Below, in pieces: positions 10,391 through 20,140 of a stretch of DNA of 64,000 nt (its first letter is position 1; each line of letters starts with the position of its first letter). This stretch comes from Cornus controversa (Eukaryota; Streptophyta; Magnoliopsida; Cornales; Cornaceae): NCBI GenBank assembly GCA_026545225.1, contig CM048851.1, positions 33,045,956-33,109,955 of the forward strand, read 5' to 3'. A program made the translations under genes and the position numbers. The notes under the pieces are model-generated. The model was given only the letters and a program-made list of their open reading frames with translations, did not search any database and was not told where the DNA came from.

Positions 10391-11597
10391 TATAGTTTAT
10401 GCTTATATATACAATGTATACAAAAATTCCTGTATTTCTCACCACGCCATTGGAAGTTAAGCCACTGACCTTTTGAAAACCAGAATCCCCCAATCTGAAA
10501 CTGGCTTGCAATCGTATTTTACTGTCACCACAAGCATGTGAAATTGAGCTTTATTTACCAAATTTAGGAATTTTTTTTTGTTCTTTTTTCTTGAAATTAG
10601 TTTATAAATTATTCTGGAAAAAAATTAGTTTATAAATTTGCATACTCATGCAAAAATGCTACGGCTGCAAATAATGTGTCGAGTACACATGAGTGTCAAC
10701 CTATGCTTAATTCAATTTTTTTAAAGTTTGTCTCGCTTGTAATTTAACTAATGAAGTAATGACTCCAATTCATGGCTGATTAAGTTGGATTAGTTTTAGA
10801 TTGGTATTCTAATCAAATTAAACAGATTCCAAATTGAAATCACTAAACAGTAAGGTCTGCAATTACATTTTACAATGACAACAAGATGCAAAAAAATAGG
10901 ATTAACTATTTATGGTGAACTATAGTTAAATACCTGATAGCCCACAAGAAAAAAAAGCCCCATCTTTAAAACTCTCTCTTATAGGCTTGTGGTTAAAATA
11001 CAAAATGATTAGACAGTTTAGAAAAGTCGAATTCGTAAAATAATATTTTATGAATTGCATCGGTTCATATTAAATCTTCAAATTGAATTAGTTTATATTT
11101 TTACTAATTTGTAGACAATAAATTAAATTGGATTTAATGTCTAACCGATCCAATCGGTGTTCGTCCCTAGTTTAGCTTATTAAGTGTAAAATATTAGACA
11201 ATGAATACGAAGTTATCTTGAATTTCAGGAAAAAATATATATATAAACAAAGTCATCTGTGATTTAAAAAGCCAAGAACCTTGGTTGCCTAAATTACTTT
11301 AGATGTTGAATTCTATTCAATTGCCCAATGGGACTGCCCACACTGCCATGCTTTCCTTTACCTTCTTTCTATTGTTACACAAGAGATGCCCTTGTATTAA
11401 AATAAGAAGTGAATTTGATTAAAGGGAATTTAAAATTTGAAGACATTTAAAAAAAAACATTTCAAGCAGTTTTCTTACCATTTAGTTGACCTCTTCTCTA
11501 AAATCTGTTGCTATCAACTTTTTTTTCTTTCTTGGATTTCTTGTTCAGACCAATGAACAGGTTATGCCACCATTCTAAGACCGGTACTTTTTTTTGG

Positions 11598-12058
11598 TCA
11601 TCAGCTCTAGTTTTTACCTCAATTTTTTAAAACAGTAATACTTGTCTCCATTTTGCTTGAAATGATGCTCAACTTTGAAATAATACCATGGACATATTTT
11701 AAGAGAGTTTACTAAATTAAAAAATTAAATTACTTGTGGACATGATTAAACCGACATTTTTCAAAATGATAGTAGAATATTTAATTGTCCAATGTGTAGT
11801 GCAACACTTATTAACTTGGACTTGGAATGACAAAGCAAACAAGTTGAAACAATTTATGGCCAAGTATTTTTTGGTGAAAGCTTACGTACTAAAAACATTA
11901 GGGTCTACAATTTATGGATAACGAAAGACCAATTGAACTTGTAATTCAACAAATGACAAACCAATCTCAACTAGTACAAACCATTTGTTTTGTAAACTAC
12001 AAACCAAGTCACAGGTACCATTAGTGTCTAAACGAAGTTTCAAGTTCTGGAGGAAAGA
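11598..12058 (+). promoter_or_regulatory. promoter and 5' leader of subtilase gene 1
   Basis: The 460 bp before the ATG match 41890-42211 of gene 2 from about 11760 onward. A CCAAT box is present at 11929-11933 in both. Where gene 2 has TATAAA (42105-42110), gene 1 has TACAAA (11975-11980). Gene 1 also lacks about 24 bp that in gene 2 hold a second TATA-like run (42131-42138). Gene 1 therefore has no good TATA box at the expected distance, which suggests weaker or altered transcription. No transcript evidence is available. Confidence 0.55.
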
Positions 12059-14347
12059 ATGAAGCTCATTACTGGTGTTCCTCTTCTTCATTCGATATTT
12101 CTTGCATGGTGTTTTTTGGCATTCCAGGTTAGATCAGCATCAGTTGGGAGGTCCACCTATATTGTCTACATTGACAAGTCTCTCATGCCCAAGATCTTTG
12201 CTAGCCACCACCACTGGTACTCCTCCACTGTTGATTCCATAAAATCAGACAGTCACACAACATCATACGGTCAACAATCCAAACCAGAGCTTGTCTACAC
12301 TTATGATAATGCATTTCATGGTTTCAGTACACTGTTATCTCAAGATGAATTAGAGACCCTAAGGAATTCCCCAGGGTTTGTCACAGCTTATGGTGATAGG
12401 GAAGTAACACTTGACACCACTCACAGCCCTGAATTCCTCTCCCTCAATCATGTGACGGGCCTATGGCCGGCTTCTGACTATGGCAAAGACGTCATCATTG
12501 GTGTCATCGACACCGGTGTCTGGCCGGAGAGCAACAGCTTCAACGACAAAGGAATGACCCCTGTCCCCTCTAGGTGGAAGGGCAAGTGTGAGGAAGGACA
12601 AGACTTCAATTCCTCATTGTGTAACTTGAAGCTCATTGGAGCTAGATACTTCAACAAGGGGGTTTTCGCTGCACATCCCAACATCACAATCAGCATGAAT
12701 TCTGCAAGGGACACCGATGGCCATGGCACGCACACTGCCTCCACAGCTGCTGGAAGTTTTGTGGAAGGCGTTTCTTACTTTGGTTATGCAAAGGGGACAG
12801 CAAAAGGGGTTGCGCCTGGTGCTCGGTTGGCCATTTATAAGGTCATTTCTAAGGAAGGACGGTATGCTTCTGATGTCCTTGCCGGCATCGACCAGGCAGT
12901 AGCTGATGGCGTTGACGTGATATCGATTTCAATGGGTTTCGGTAGGATACATCTGTATGAGGATCCCATTGCCATAGCTTCCTTTGGAGCCATGGAGAAG
13001 GGTGTGGTTGTTTCAACTTTAGCGGGCAATAGTGGCGACTCTCTTGGGCGGTTGCACAATGGGATCCCATGGGTCTTGACCGTCGCGGCAGGCTCAATCG
13101 ACCGGTGGTTTGCCGGCACTTTGACTCTTGGAAATGGGTTAACGATCACCGGATGGACCATGTTCCCTGCAAATGCCTTGGTCTTAGACCTCCCTCTCAT
13201 TTACAACAAGACTCTGTCTCCCTGCAATTCAAATGAATTGTTGGCTGAAGCCCCTTATGGCGTCCTCATATGTGAGGACCCACTTCCAATTTATTTTACA
13301 ATTTTTACAATCGAACAGTCAAATGTGGCTGCAACTATATTTATCTCTGATGATCCTGGAGGATTTGAATCCAATAATTTCCCATGTCCCGGAGTTGTGA
13401 TTAGCTCTAAAGATGCCACAGCCGTGGTCAAATATGCTAAGAGTGGAAATACACCGACAGCGAGCATGAAATTCCAACAGACCATTGTAGGGACAAAGCC
13501 TGCCCCTGTTGTTTCTACATACAGTTCAAGAGGTCCTGCCCAGAGCTGTCCAGGCATTTTGAAGCCGGACATAATGGCACCGGGAACATTAGTTTTAGCC
13601 GCATGGATTCCAAATGTTCCGGCAAGTCGTATTCGCTCAAATACAGATTTGTCCAGTGATTACAATATAATGTACGGCACATCCATGGCTTGTCCTCATG
13701 TTTCTGGCATCGCTGCGCTCCTAAAAGGCACGCACCCAGAATGGAGTCCAGCTGCTATTAGGTCTGCCATGATGACCACAGCCAACCCATTTGACAACAC
13801 TCACAATCCTATCCGATACAATGTCCTACTTTTCAATGAAACACCCCTAGCCATGGGGTCAGGTCAGGTTGATCCTAACCGAGCACTTGATCCTGGTCTT
13901 ATCTACGATGCTACTCCACAGGACTATGTGAATCTCCTCTGCTCAATGAACTTCACTAAGAATCAAACCTTGACCATCACAAAATCAAAAAGTTACAGTT
14001 GCTCAAACCCGTCTTCTGACCTCAATTACCCATCCTTTATTGTTTTCTACAGTGATGAAAAAGGTATAATGGTTCAGAAATTTCGGAGGACTGTCACGAA
14101 TGTTGGCAACGCCCCGACCACTTATATAGCTAAAGTTGAAGCACCAAAGGGTTCTGTGGTCGGAGTCTCGCCGAAGAAACTGGTTTTTAAGAAAAAGTAT
14201 GAGAAGAAGAGCTACTCTTTAAATATACAATATATGAATAACCGGACTTCGACGATCGAACATGGTTCTGTAATTTGGGTAGAAGCAAGTGGTGAGCACA
14301 GTGTGAGGAGTCCTATAGTGGTCTCACCTATACCGAATGATTGGTAG
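12059..14347 (+). CDS. subtilisin-like serine protease (subtilase, S8A family; SBT3/SBT1.9-like), gene 1
   Basis: The gene encodes 762 residues in one exon, as is usual for the plant SBT1 group. A signal peptide (about 1-26) indicates secretion to the cell wall. An I9 inhibitor prodomain spans about 33-119 (STYIVYIDKS...LVYTYDNAFHGFS). The S8 catalytic domain follows, with D151 (IDTGVWPES), H222 (DTDGHGTH), oxyanion N324 (AGNSG) and S542 (GTSMACPH). A PA insert lies at about 360-470 and an Fn3-like tail at about 655-755 (FRRTVTNVGNAPTTY). The length and order match tomato SBT3. Such enzymes mature pro-proteins or act in wall remodelling and defence; the substrate here is unknown. Several N-glycosylation sites are visible (for example NITIS, YNKTL). 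Oddities are a Tyr at 539, where gene 2 and most plant subtilases have Ser before GTS, and a stop five codons earlier than in gene 2. The gene looks intact. Confidence 0.96.
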   Translation: MKLITGVPLLHSIFLAWCFLAFQVRSASVGRSTYIVYIDKSLMPKIFASHHHWYSSTVDSIKSDSHTTSYGQQSKPELVYTYDNAFHGFSTLLSQDELETLRNSPGFVTAYGDREVTLDTTHSPEFLSLNHVTGLWPASDYGKDVIIGVIDTGVWPESNSFNDKGMTPVPSRWKGKCEEGQDFNSSLCNLKLIGARYFNKGVFAAHPNITISMNSARDTDGHGTHTASTAAGSFVEGVSYFGYAKGTAKGVAPGARLAIYKVISKEGRYASDVLAGIDQAVADGVDVISISMGFGRIHLYEDPIAIASFGAMEKGVVVSTLAGNSGDSLGRLHNGIPWVLTVAAGSIDRWFAGTLTLGNGLTITGWTMFPANALVLDLPLIYNKTLSPCNSNELLAEAPYGVLICEDPLPIYFTIFTIEQSNVAATIFISDDPGGFESNNFPCPGVVISSKDATAVVKYAKSGNTPTASMKFQQTIVGTKPAPVVSTYSSRGPAQSCPGILKPDIMAPGTLVLAAWIPNVPASRIRSNTDLSSDYNIMYGTSMACPHVSGIAALLKGTHPEWSPAAIRSAMMTTANPFDNTHNPIRYNVLLFNETPLAMGSGQVDPNRALDPGLIYDATPQDYVNLLCSMNFTKNQTLTITKSKSYSCSNPSSDLNYPSFIVFYSDEKGIMVQKFRRTVTNVGNAPTTYIAKVEAPKGSVVGVSPKKLVFKKKYEKKSYSLNIQYMNNRTSTIEHGSVIWVEASGEHSVRSPIVVSPIPNDW

Positions 14348-14456
14348 TTCCGTGTTTGAATTATGCATGAGATGACCCGAATTGTCATTGTAAGGGCGTC
14401 TGTGTCATGAAGAATAGTGTCCAGAAATATACTAATAAGTTCTTTTGAATGGTGAA

Positions 14457-14462
14457 AATAAA
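14457..14462 (+). terminator. poly(A) signal of subtilase gene 1
   Basis: AATAAA lies 110 bp after the stop codon. The same signal, in the same context (gtgaaaataaag), lies 63 bp after the stop of gene 2. Its conservation between the paralogues supports its use. Confidence 0.6.
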
Positions 14463-14785
14463 GTATTTTGGCATGACCACTGTTGGACGCGAAAAATAAC
14501 CATCCTCTCTACCATTTATCATATTCGCCAATGTAAAATTTCAAATATTCACTTGGGTCGAAATCAATGGCCTTCAAGAAGATTCAATTAAATAGAATCA
14601 ATCTAGAATATCAAAGCTGATAACGATCTATTTTCCCAATGCTGAAAGCAAGGAAATGGCTACTACGTATTTGAAGCAAGGTCTCTGTGAAAGCGAGGAA
14701 ATGGCAAAAAGACAGATTTCCAAAGTGACTAGCACCACAGGCAAAGGTAGCCTTTTATATCTTATTATTATTATTATTATTATTA

Positions 14786-16018
14786 GGGTAAATTACACTA
14801 ACGTTCCTTGAGGTTTGGCCTAATTACACCAGGCATCAAACTATTAAATTTTGTTACAATGACCTCCCCTAAGGTTTTGCTCCGTTAAACAAAGACCCCC
14901 ATCCGTCCAAAATTCTGTTAGTTTTGTCAAAAAAATTAAGGTAATTTATACTGACCTCCCTTGAGGTTTGGGGTAAATTACACTGACCTCCCCTGAGATT
15001 TGGCCTAATTAATATTTAATATAATATTTTAATTTTTATAATATAAATACGTAAATATTTATTATATATAATATTTTAATAATATTATATATAATATTAA
15101 GATGTAATTATTAACATTATATAATATTATATAATGTTAATATAAAAAAATATAGAGGTAAAGGCATTTTTGAATCAGATTTTTCTTAACAATTTAGATT
15201 TTCAAAATATCCATTTTGTCCTTGAAGCATATGTAAAGACATTGTTATCCTCTTGAAAATTCTTTTGAAATTACCTAAATACCCTCATTCTAATGAACAA
15301 AAATACCCTCATTAACAATTTAAAAAGTCTCTCTCTTAATCTTCATCTTGTTGGCCTTTACAGATTTTGATCATGGAGGAATTGAGTTGGTAAGAAAATA
15401 TTAGAGATAGGAAAAGAGAGTTTTAGAGAGGGATTGGCATGAAAAAGAAAACAAGGAATAAAAGATAGGGCATAATGGTCTTTCTATTTTATACGATTTG
15501 TTTTTTAAAAAAATTATTAAAAATTATTAAAATAATAGAAATATATATATATATTCTTTTTTTAAAAAAGAGTCCAACCTTGTGAACATGTATTATTTAA
15601 ACTTAAGATGGGTGAAATGTCTATTCTACCCTTAATATTATATTGATATAAAAATTAAAATATATATATATATACATATATATTATATTAACATTATATA
15701 ATGTTAATAATTACATCTTAATATTATTAAAATATTATATATAATAAATATTTAATATTTATATTATAAAAATTAAAATATTATATTAAATATTAATTAG
15801 GCCAAACCTCAGGGGAGGTTAGTGTAATTTATCCCAAACCTCAGGGGATGTCAGTGTAAATTACCCTATATTTTTTGACAAAACTAACAGAATTTTGGAC
15901 GGAAGGGGGTCTTTGTCTAACGGAGTAGACCTCAAGAGAGGTCATTGTAACAAAATCCAATAGTTTGATGCCGGGTGTAATTAGATCAAATCTCAAGGGA
16001 GGTCAGTGTATTTTACCC
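14786..16018. mobile_element. fold-back (long-TIR) Mutator-like element, 1.2 kb
   Basis: The left end GGGTAAATTACACTAACG and the right end GTCAGTGTATTTTACCC are inverted copies. The inverted repeat extends roughly 350 bp on each side, through 'gacctcccctgag' boxes, 'gacggatgggggtctttgt'-type blocks and AT-rich arms. The centre (about 15150-15650) is unique and non-coding. Flanks are ATT repeats, so the duplication (TTATTATTA and ATATTATTA, 8 of 9) is suggestive only. It sits where unit A homology to gene 2's 3' flank ends. No transposase is encoded. Confidence 0.75.
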
Positions 16019-17025
16019 ATATTATTATTATTAGGACAATACTTTAGTCCAATTCTAGGTGTACCAATTTAGTTTACTCATCTAACGTCGCCCAATTAAA
16101 ACATGACATATGTACTAAAAATTATATATTATTAAAAAAATTTAAATAAATAAACTCGTTTTTAAAAAGTTTAACCTAATAGAATTCATCTCACCAAACA
16201 AATTTAAAACTCATCTTCCATTCCACAACCCTAGCCGCCACATCTCCACCCTCTTCTGCCACCACCACCCCTCTTCACCCTCTATTATCACCGCCCTTTC
16301 TCTCCATCTCTCTCTTTCCACTCGCCTAATAGCTGTCACACTCCACCTTCCACGCCCCCCCCCCTTCCGCCGTCTGCCACAGTCACTGTCACCATCATCT
16401 CTCTCTTAGATAGAGCAAAATTAACAAAATAATCAAAATTCAGACATGATCTGAGATAAAGACACGCCGCCATCTTGACCTCCTCTCATTCCACTATATT
16501 TTCTCTCATCACTTCTGTCTCTACCTCTACTTCCTTCTCTTCTTTCAAATCCAGGTTTTAATTTAATCAATCGTCGATTTTAACCTTTGTTATTGTTTAA
16601 TCCAATTCACTTGGTTCTCATTCAAAATGCAACAATCTAGGATTTATTTTGTTCTTTTTATATATTTAGCATAGAAGCAATAATGTATTGTTCAAAGATG
16701 TGATTTTCAATTTTTTTTAAATATTTTTTTTTTTTTTTTGTGAATTTGATTTTATGTGAACTGATACAAAGTTTTGAATGTGAGTAATGGAAGTCGAGAG
16801 AGTGGAAAAGATTTCAAACACATCAACACAAAAAAGAAATCACGCATAGAGAATTTTACTCGAGAGATAGAGCCTTAATGGATCGAATATATATATTTTT
16901 CTTATATTCGATCCTTTTTCTAGTGAATATATATACGATCCATTTATATATTTCTTTATAAATGGATTGTATATATAAAAAGAGGATGAAGTGGTAATCA
17001 CTTTACACAGTAAATTAAAGATATA
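16019..17025. other. stretch without genes, with a pyrimidine-rich block
   Basis: This junction between units A and B is not shared with the B-to-C junction. At 16196-16560 the plus strand is strongly C/T-rich ('ccaccaccacccctcttc', runs of CTCTCT, a run of ten C), followed by an AGGTTTTAATTT donor-like site. That pattern resembles a plant 5' leader, but no open frame follows. At 16870-16980 a palindromic AT-rich run ('gatcgaatatatata...tatattcgatcc') occurs. I see no gene. Confidence 0.5.
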
Positions 17026-17534
17026 ACGTCTATATTTGAAATTTAATTTATACACAATATATAAACATACAACTCCAAAAACTAAGGAAGCTAGCAAAAC
17101 GAAACCAATCTTAGTTTTTTCTTTCTGGATTAAGCGTAATTTATTAAAACTATACAAACAAGTTCTTAAGTCATACGACAACATTAAGCTGAGCATTAAA
17201 AGCCTAATTAGAAGGCATAACGGTTAATTGGAAACTTATTTGATCAAAGCTAATTTAATTGACAATATCATTTATTGACTGTCTTCTCTCCATTTTTTCT
17301 TCTTATATCATCTATAGACATGCTCATAAAAATATACACTAAAAATACATTGAATTTTTTTTTATTACAATTATTGATTTTACAACTGAGAAGTTAAGGG
17401 TGTTTATTGCATGTGTAAGGGTATTTTTGTTCAAAATATCAGTTCATGTGTCTCTTACGTTACACGTGACCAGTAGAAGAAAAAAAATCCAATTTTCATG
17501 CCTCGGAAGGGTGTAATTTGCAACTTTTGATAAA

Positions 17535-18440
17535 GGGAGGAGATATTCGCACTCCCATTTTCTACGCTTGCACTCCCATCTTAAAAGAAATATCACTTTT
17601 AACATTCATTTCAAATGTGAATTATTAACTGTTTTTTAAAATACTAAACTACCCTCTCAGACATCCTATTTGTGTCTTATTTTTAATGTTTTTAGTTTTT
17701 TTTTTATCGGATCCAAAAAAAATACTCAGAAAAATTAATCAAAAAAAAATTCTCTCTTTTTACAAGACCCAAAAAAGGTTATCTATGTTGAATAAATTAT
17801 TTCTTTTGACAAGACCAAAATATATATAGATATATATCTATTAAAGAAATTATATCTTTTGGCATTAAATAAATAAAATATCTCTGTTGAATAAATTATT
17901 TCTTTTGGTAAGAATTAAAAATTAAAAAATACCCAAAAAAATAATTATCCTTGTTGAATAAATTTTCTCTTAACAGGACCCAAAACAAAGTACATAAAAA
18001 AAATTATTCTTGTTGAATAAACGATCTACATTAAGAGTACCCAAAAAAACAGTTATTATTTTTCAATAAATTATATCTTTTGATAGGTTCGAAAAAAAGA
18101 AATTATTTCTATTAAATAAATTATCTCTATTGGAAGAAGCAAAAAAAAAATATATTTTTGTTGAATAAATTATCCATTTTTATAAGACAAAAAAAAAAAG
18201 TACTAAAGAAAGTATAAAAGGTAAAAAAATTATTTCTTTTGATAGGACCCACAAAAAACAAAATAAAGAAATTAAAGAAGATAAAAAAGAGTTTAACGTG
18301 ATAGTATAAAGGATAGTTGTGGTATTATAAAATAAGTGATGATGTATTAATTAGTTTAGGGACCATCTTGTCATTTTCTTTAAAAGAAAAAGGTAGGTGG
18401 AGTGCAATTGTAGAAAAGAAGAGTGCCAATATCGCCTCTC
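17535..18440. mobile_element. hAT-type non-autonomous element with internal tandem repeats, copy 1
   Basis: The ends are GGGAGGAGATATTCGCACTC and, on the other strand, GAGAGGCGATATTGGCACTC. They are flanked by a perfect 8-bp duplication TTGATAAA (17527-17534, 18441-18448). Units A (about 325) and C (about 46700) keep the empty site. An 8-bp duplication is the hAT signature. The interior is built of degenerate units of about 55 bp around 'gttgaataaattatctctttt', with no coding frame. It is inverted relative to the element at 20141. Confidence 0.85.
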
Positions 18441-20054
18441 TTGATAAATTGAGAGAATTTGTTGCCTAAAACAAATAGTAAATGAGGTATTTTGTAACTT
18501 TTTGATAATATAGGGAGATTCAATGCAATTTGGCCTATAATTTTTTTTCATAATATTAGTCTTAGTATATTTATTGAGAAAAATATAATCCAAAAAATAA
18601 GAAAAATGCAATTGAACTAAATAGAGATGAAAAATTAATATGAGAAAAAAAATACATAGCGAAGAGGAAATGATCAGTTATAGAGTGATAAAGAAAAAAT
18701 ATTGTTAAAAAATTAATTTTTCTTTAACAATTGTTTCAATTTTAAAAAAATTCATTTTTTGAAAAATAAATTTGAGTAGCTTGATTTCACTTTGGATGAA
18801 TGATTAAGAAAGAGAAATGCACCATTTTATTTAACTAAATAAAATATCACAAGCTTTAATAAAACACAATTATTATTAACAAAATATAGAAATAATTTAA
18901 TAGCTTACACAAGGAGTAATTATAGAATTTGTCATTTAACGAGTGACAACAAAAAATATTTATATGCATTTTATCATTATTGTTATTTTTGTCATTTTGT
19001 AATCATATTATTTTTGTCATTTTGTAATCATAACACTTTAATTTTTTTTCTTTCGAATGTTCCAAAGATTCGCATATGAAAATTAACATATAATTTAAAA
19101 TATATATTTTTGGAATAAATTATTATATTTTTCTTTGAGATTTGGACTAATTATCAATAGATGAAACTTCTTAGAAAATAACTCAGACACCTCATTTTGA
19201 CATCTCTGGCCAAAGTTAAAAGTTGAAACGGTGTTTTAATGTTTATTTACCCTTTTGCTCAATGTTATTATATATTATAATTTTTAAAATAAAAAAATAT
19301 AAATATAATAAAATGACTAAAATGCCAATATTCTCTTTGCTCTCCTCTTCCTCGGTTCTCTCCTTCCCTTTCTCTCAGCTTCATGATAGCAAGCACCACA
19401 ACATCAGTGTCTCCAATTCCATAAACACAATGAATCTAACCACCAAGTCACAACATGTCCTAGGGTTTTGTATCTCTAAACGAAGCTCCATTAAATTCGA
19501 CTACGTCGACACGATCAACACTGCTATCCTAATGTTAAATTTTCACAATTTCACCGAACCAATAATGATAAAAGTAATTTTTTTATTTGACACATGCCTT
19601 TAAGAAAGAGACGCAGATCAGGAAAAAATCCAGATTTAGTGGTGGTGGAGGGGTGAAGGTGCATGACGTGACTTGATGATGGCTAATATGTGAGTTGGTG
19701 GATAGTGCGGGTCTGGTGGTGGTTTAAAGTTCTAAAATGGCAAATGGAGGGTTGAAAGAGATGAGAAAGACTATAAAGAATATGGTGCAGCTCAAATCTC
19801 AAATATAATTTTTAAATTTTTTTTTGTATATATGTGTGTGCGTGTAGGGAGGAAAATATACACACAAATATATTTGTTGGATTGTTGTGGGTTTTCGGTG
19901 ATTAACAGTGTTATGTAGATTAATTAATAGACTGGGGAAGAGATTTGTTTTAGGGTTTTGCCTTTTGGAAGAGGAAAGGGCATCGGTAGATTACCAAAAC
20001 AAACATAAAGTGGGCACAGAGAAGCTGTCAAGCACTAAGTTGAGAAATTAGTAT

Positions 20055-20101
<47 letters not shown>

Positions 20102-20140
20102 GCCAATAACCGAATTGATATAATATGGAGTATATATTTA

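Larger units (their letters stand above)
1..14785. repeat. tandem segmental duplication, unit A (spacer plus subtilase gene 1)
   Basis: The sequence from base 1 to about 11165 reappears in the same order at about 17203-28723, and 11760-14785 reappears at about 41900-44870. The window opens inside the unit: the 175 bp that lead into copies B and C (17026-17202, 46262-46390) are missing here. Matched stretches look about 90-95% identical by eye, with element insertions and small indels specific to each copy. Homology at the right end stops in an ATT microsatellite just after the subtilase 3' flank. The unit length is therefore about 17 kb before insertions. Subtilase genes often lie in such arrays. 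Confidence 0.9.

Noticed and set aside
12478-13572. Several open frames on both strands within subtilase gene 1 (and the same set in gene 2)
   Set aside because: They are shadows of the real gene in other frames, conserved only because the two genes are paralogues.
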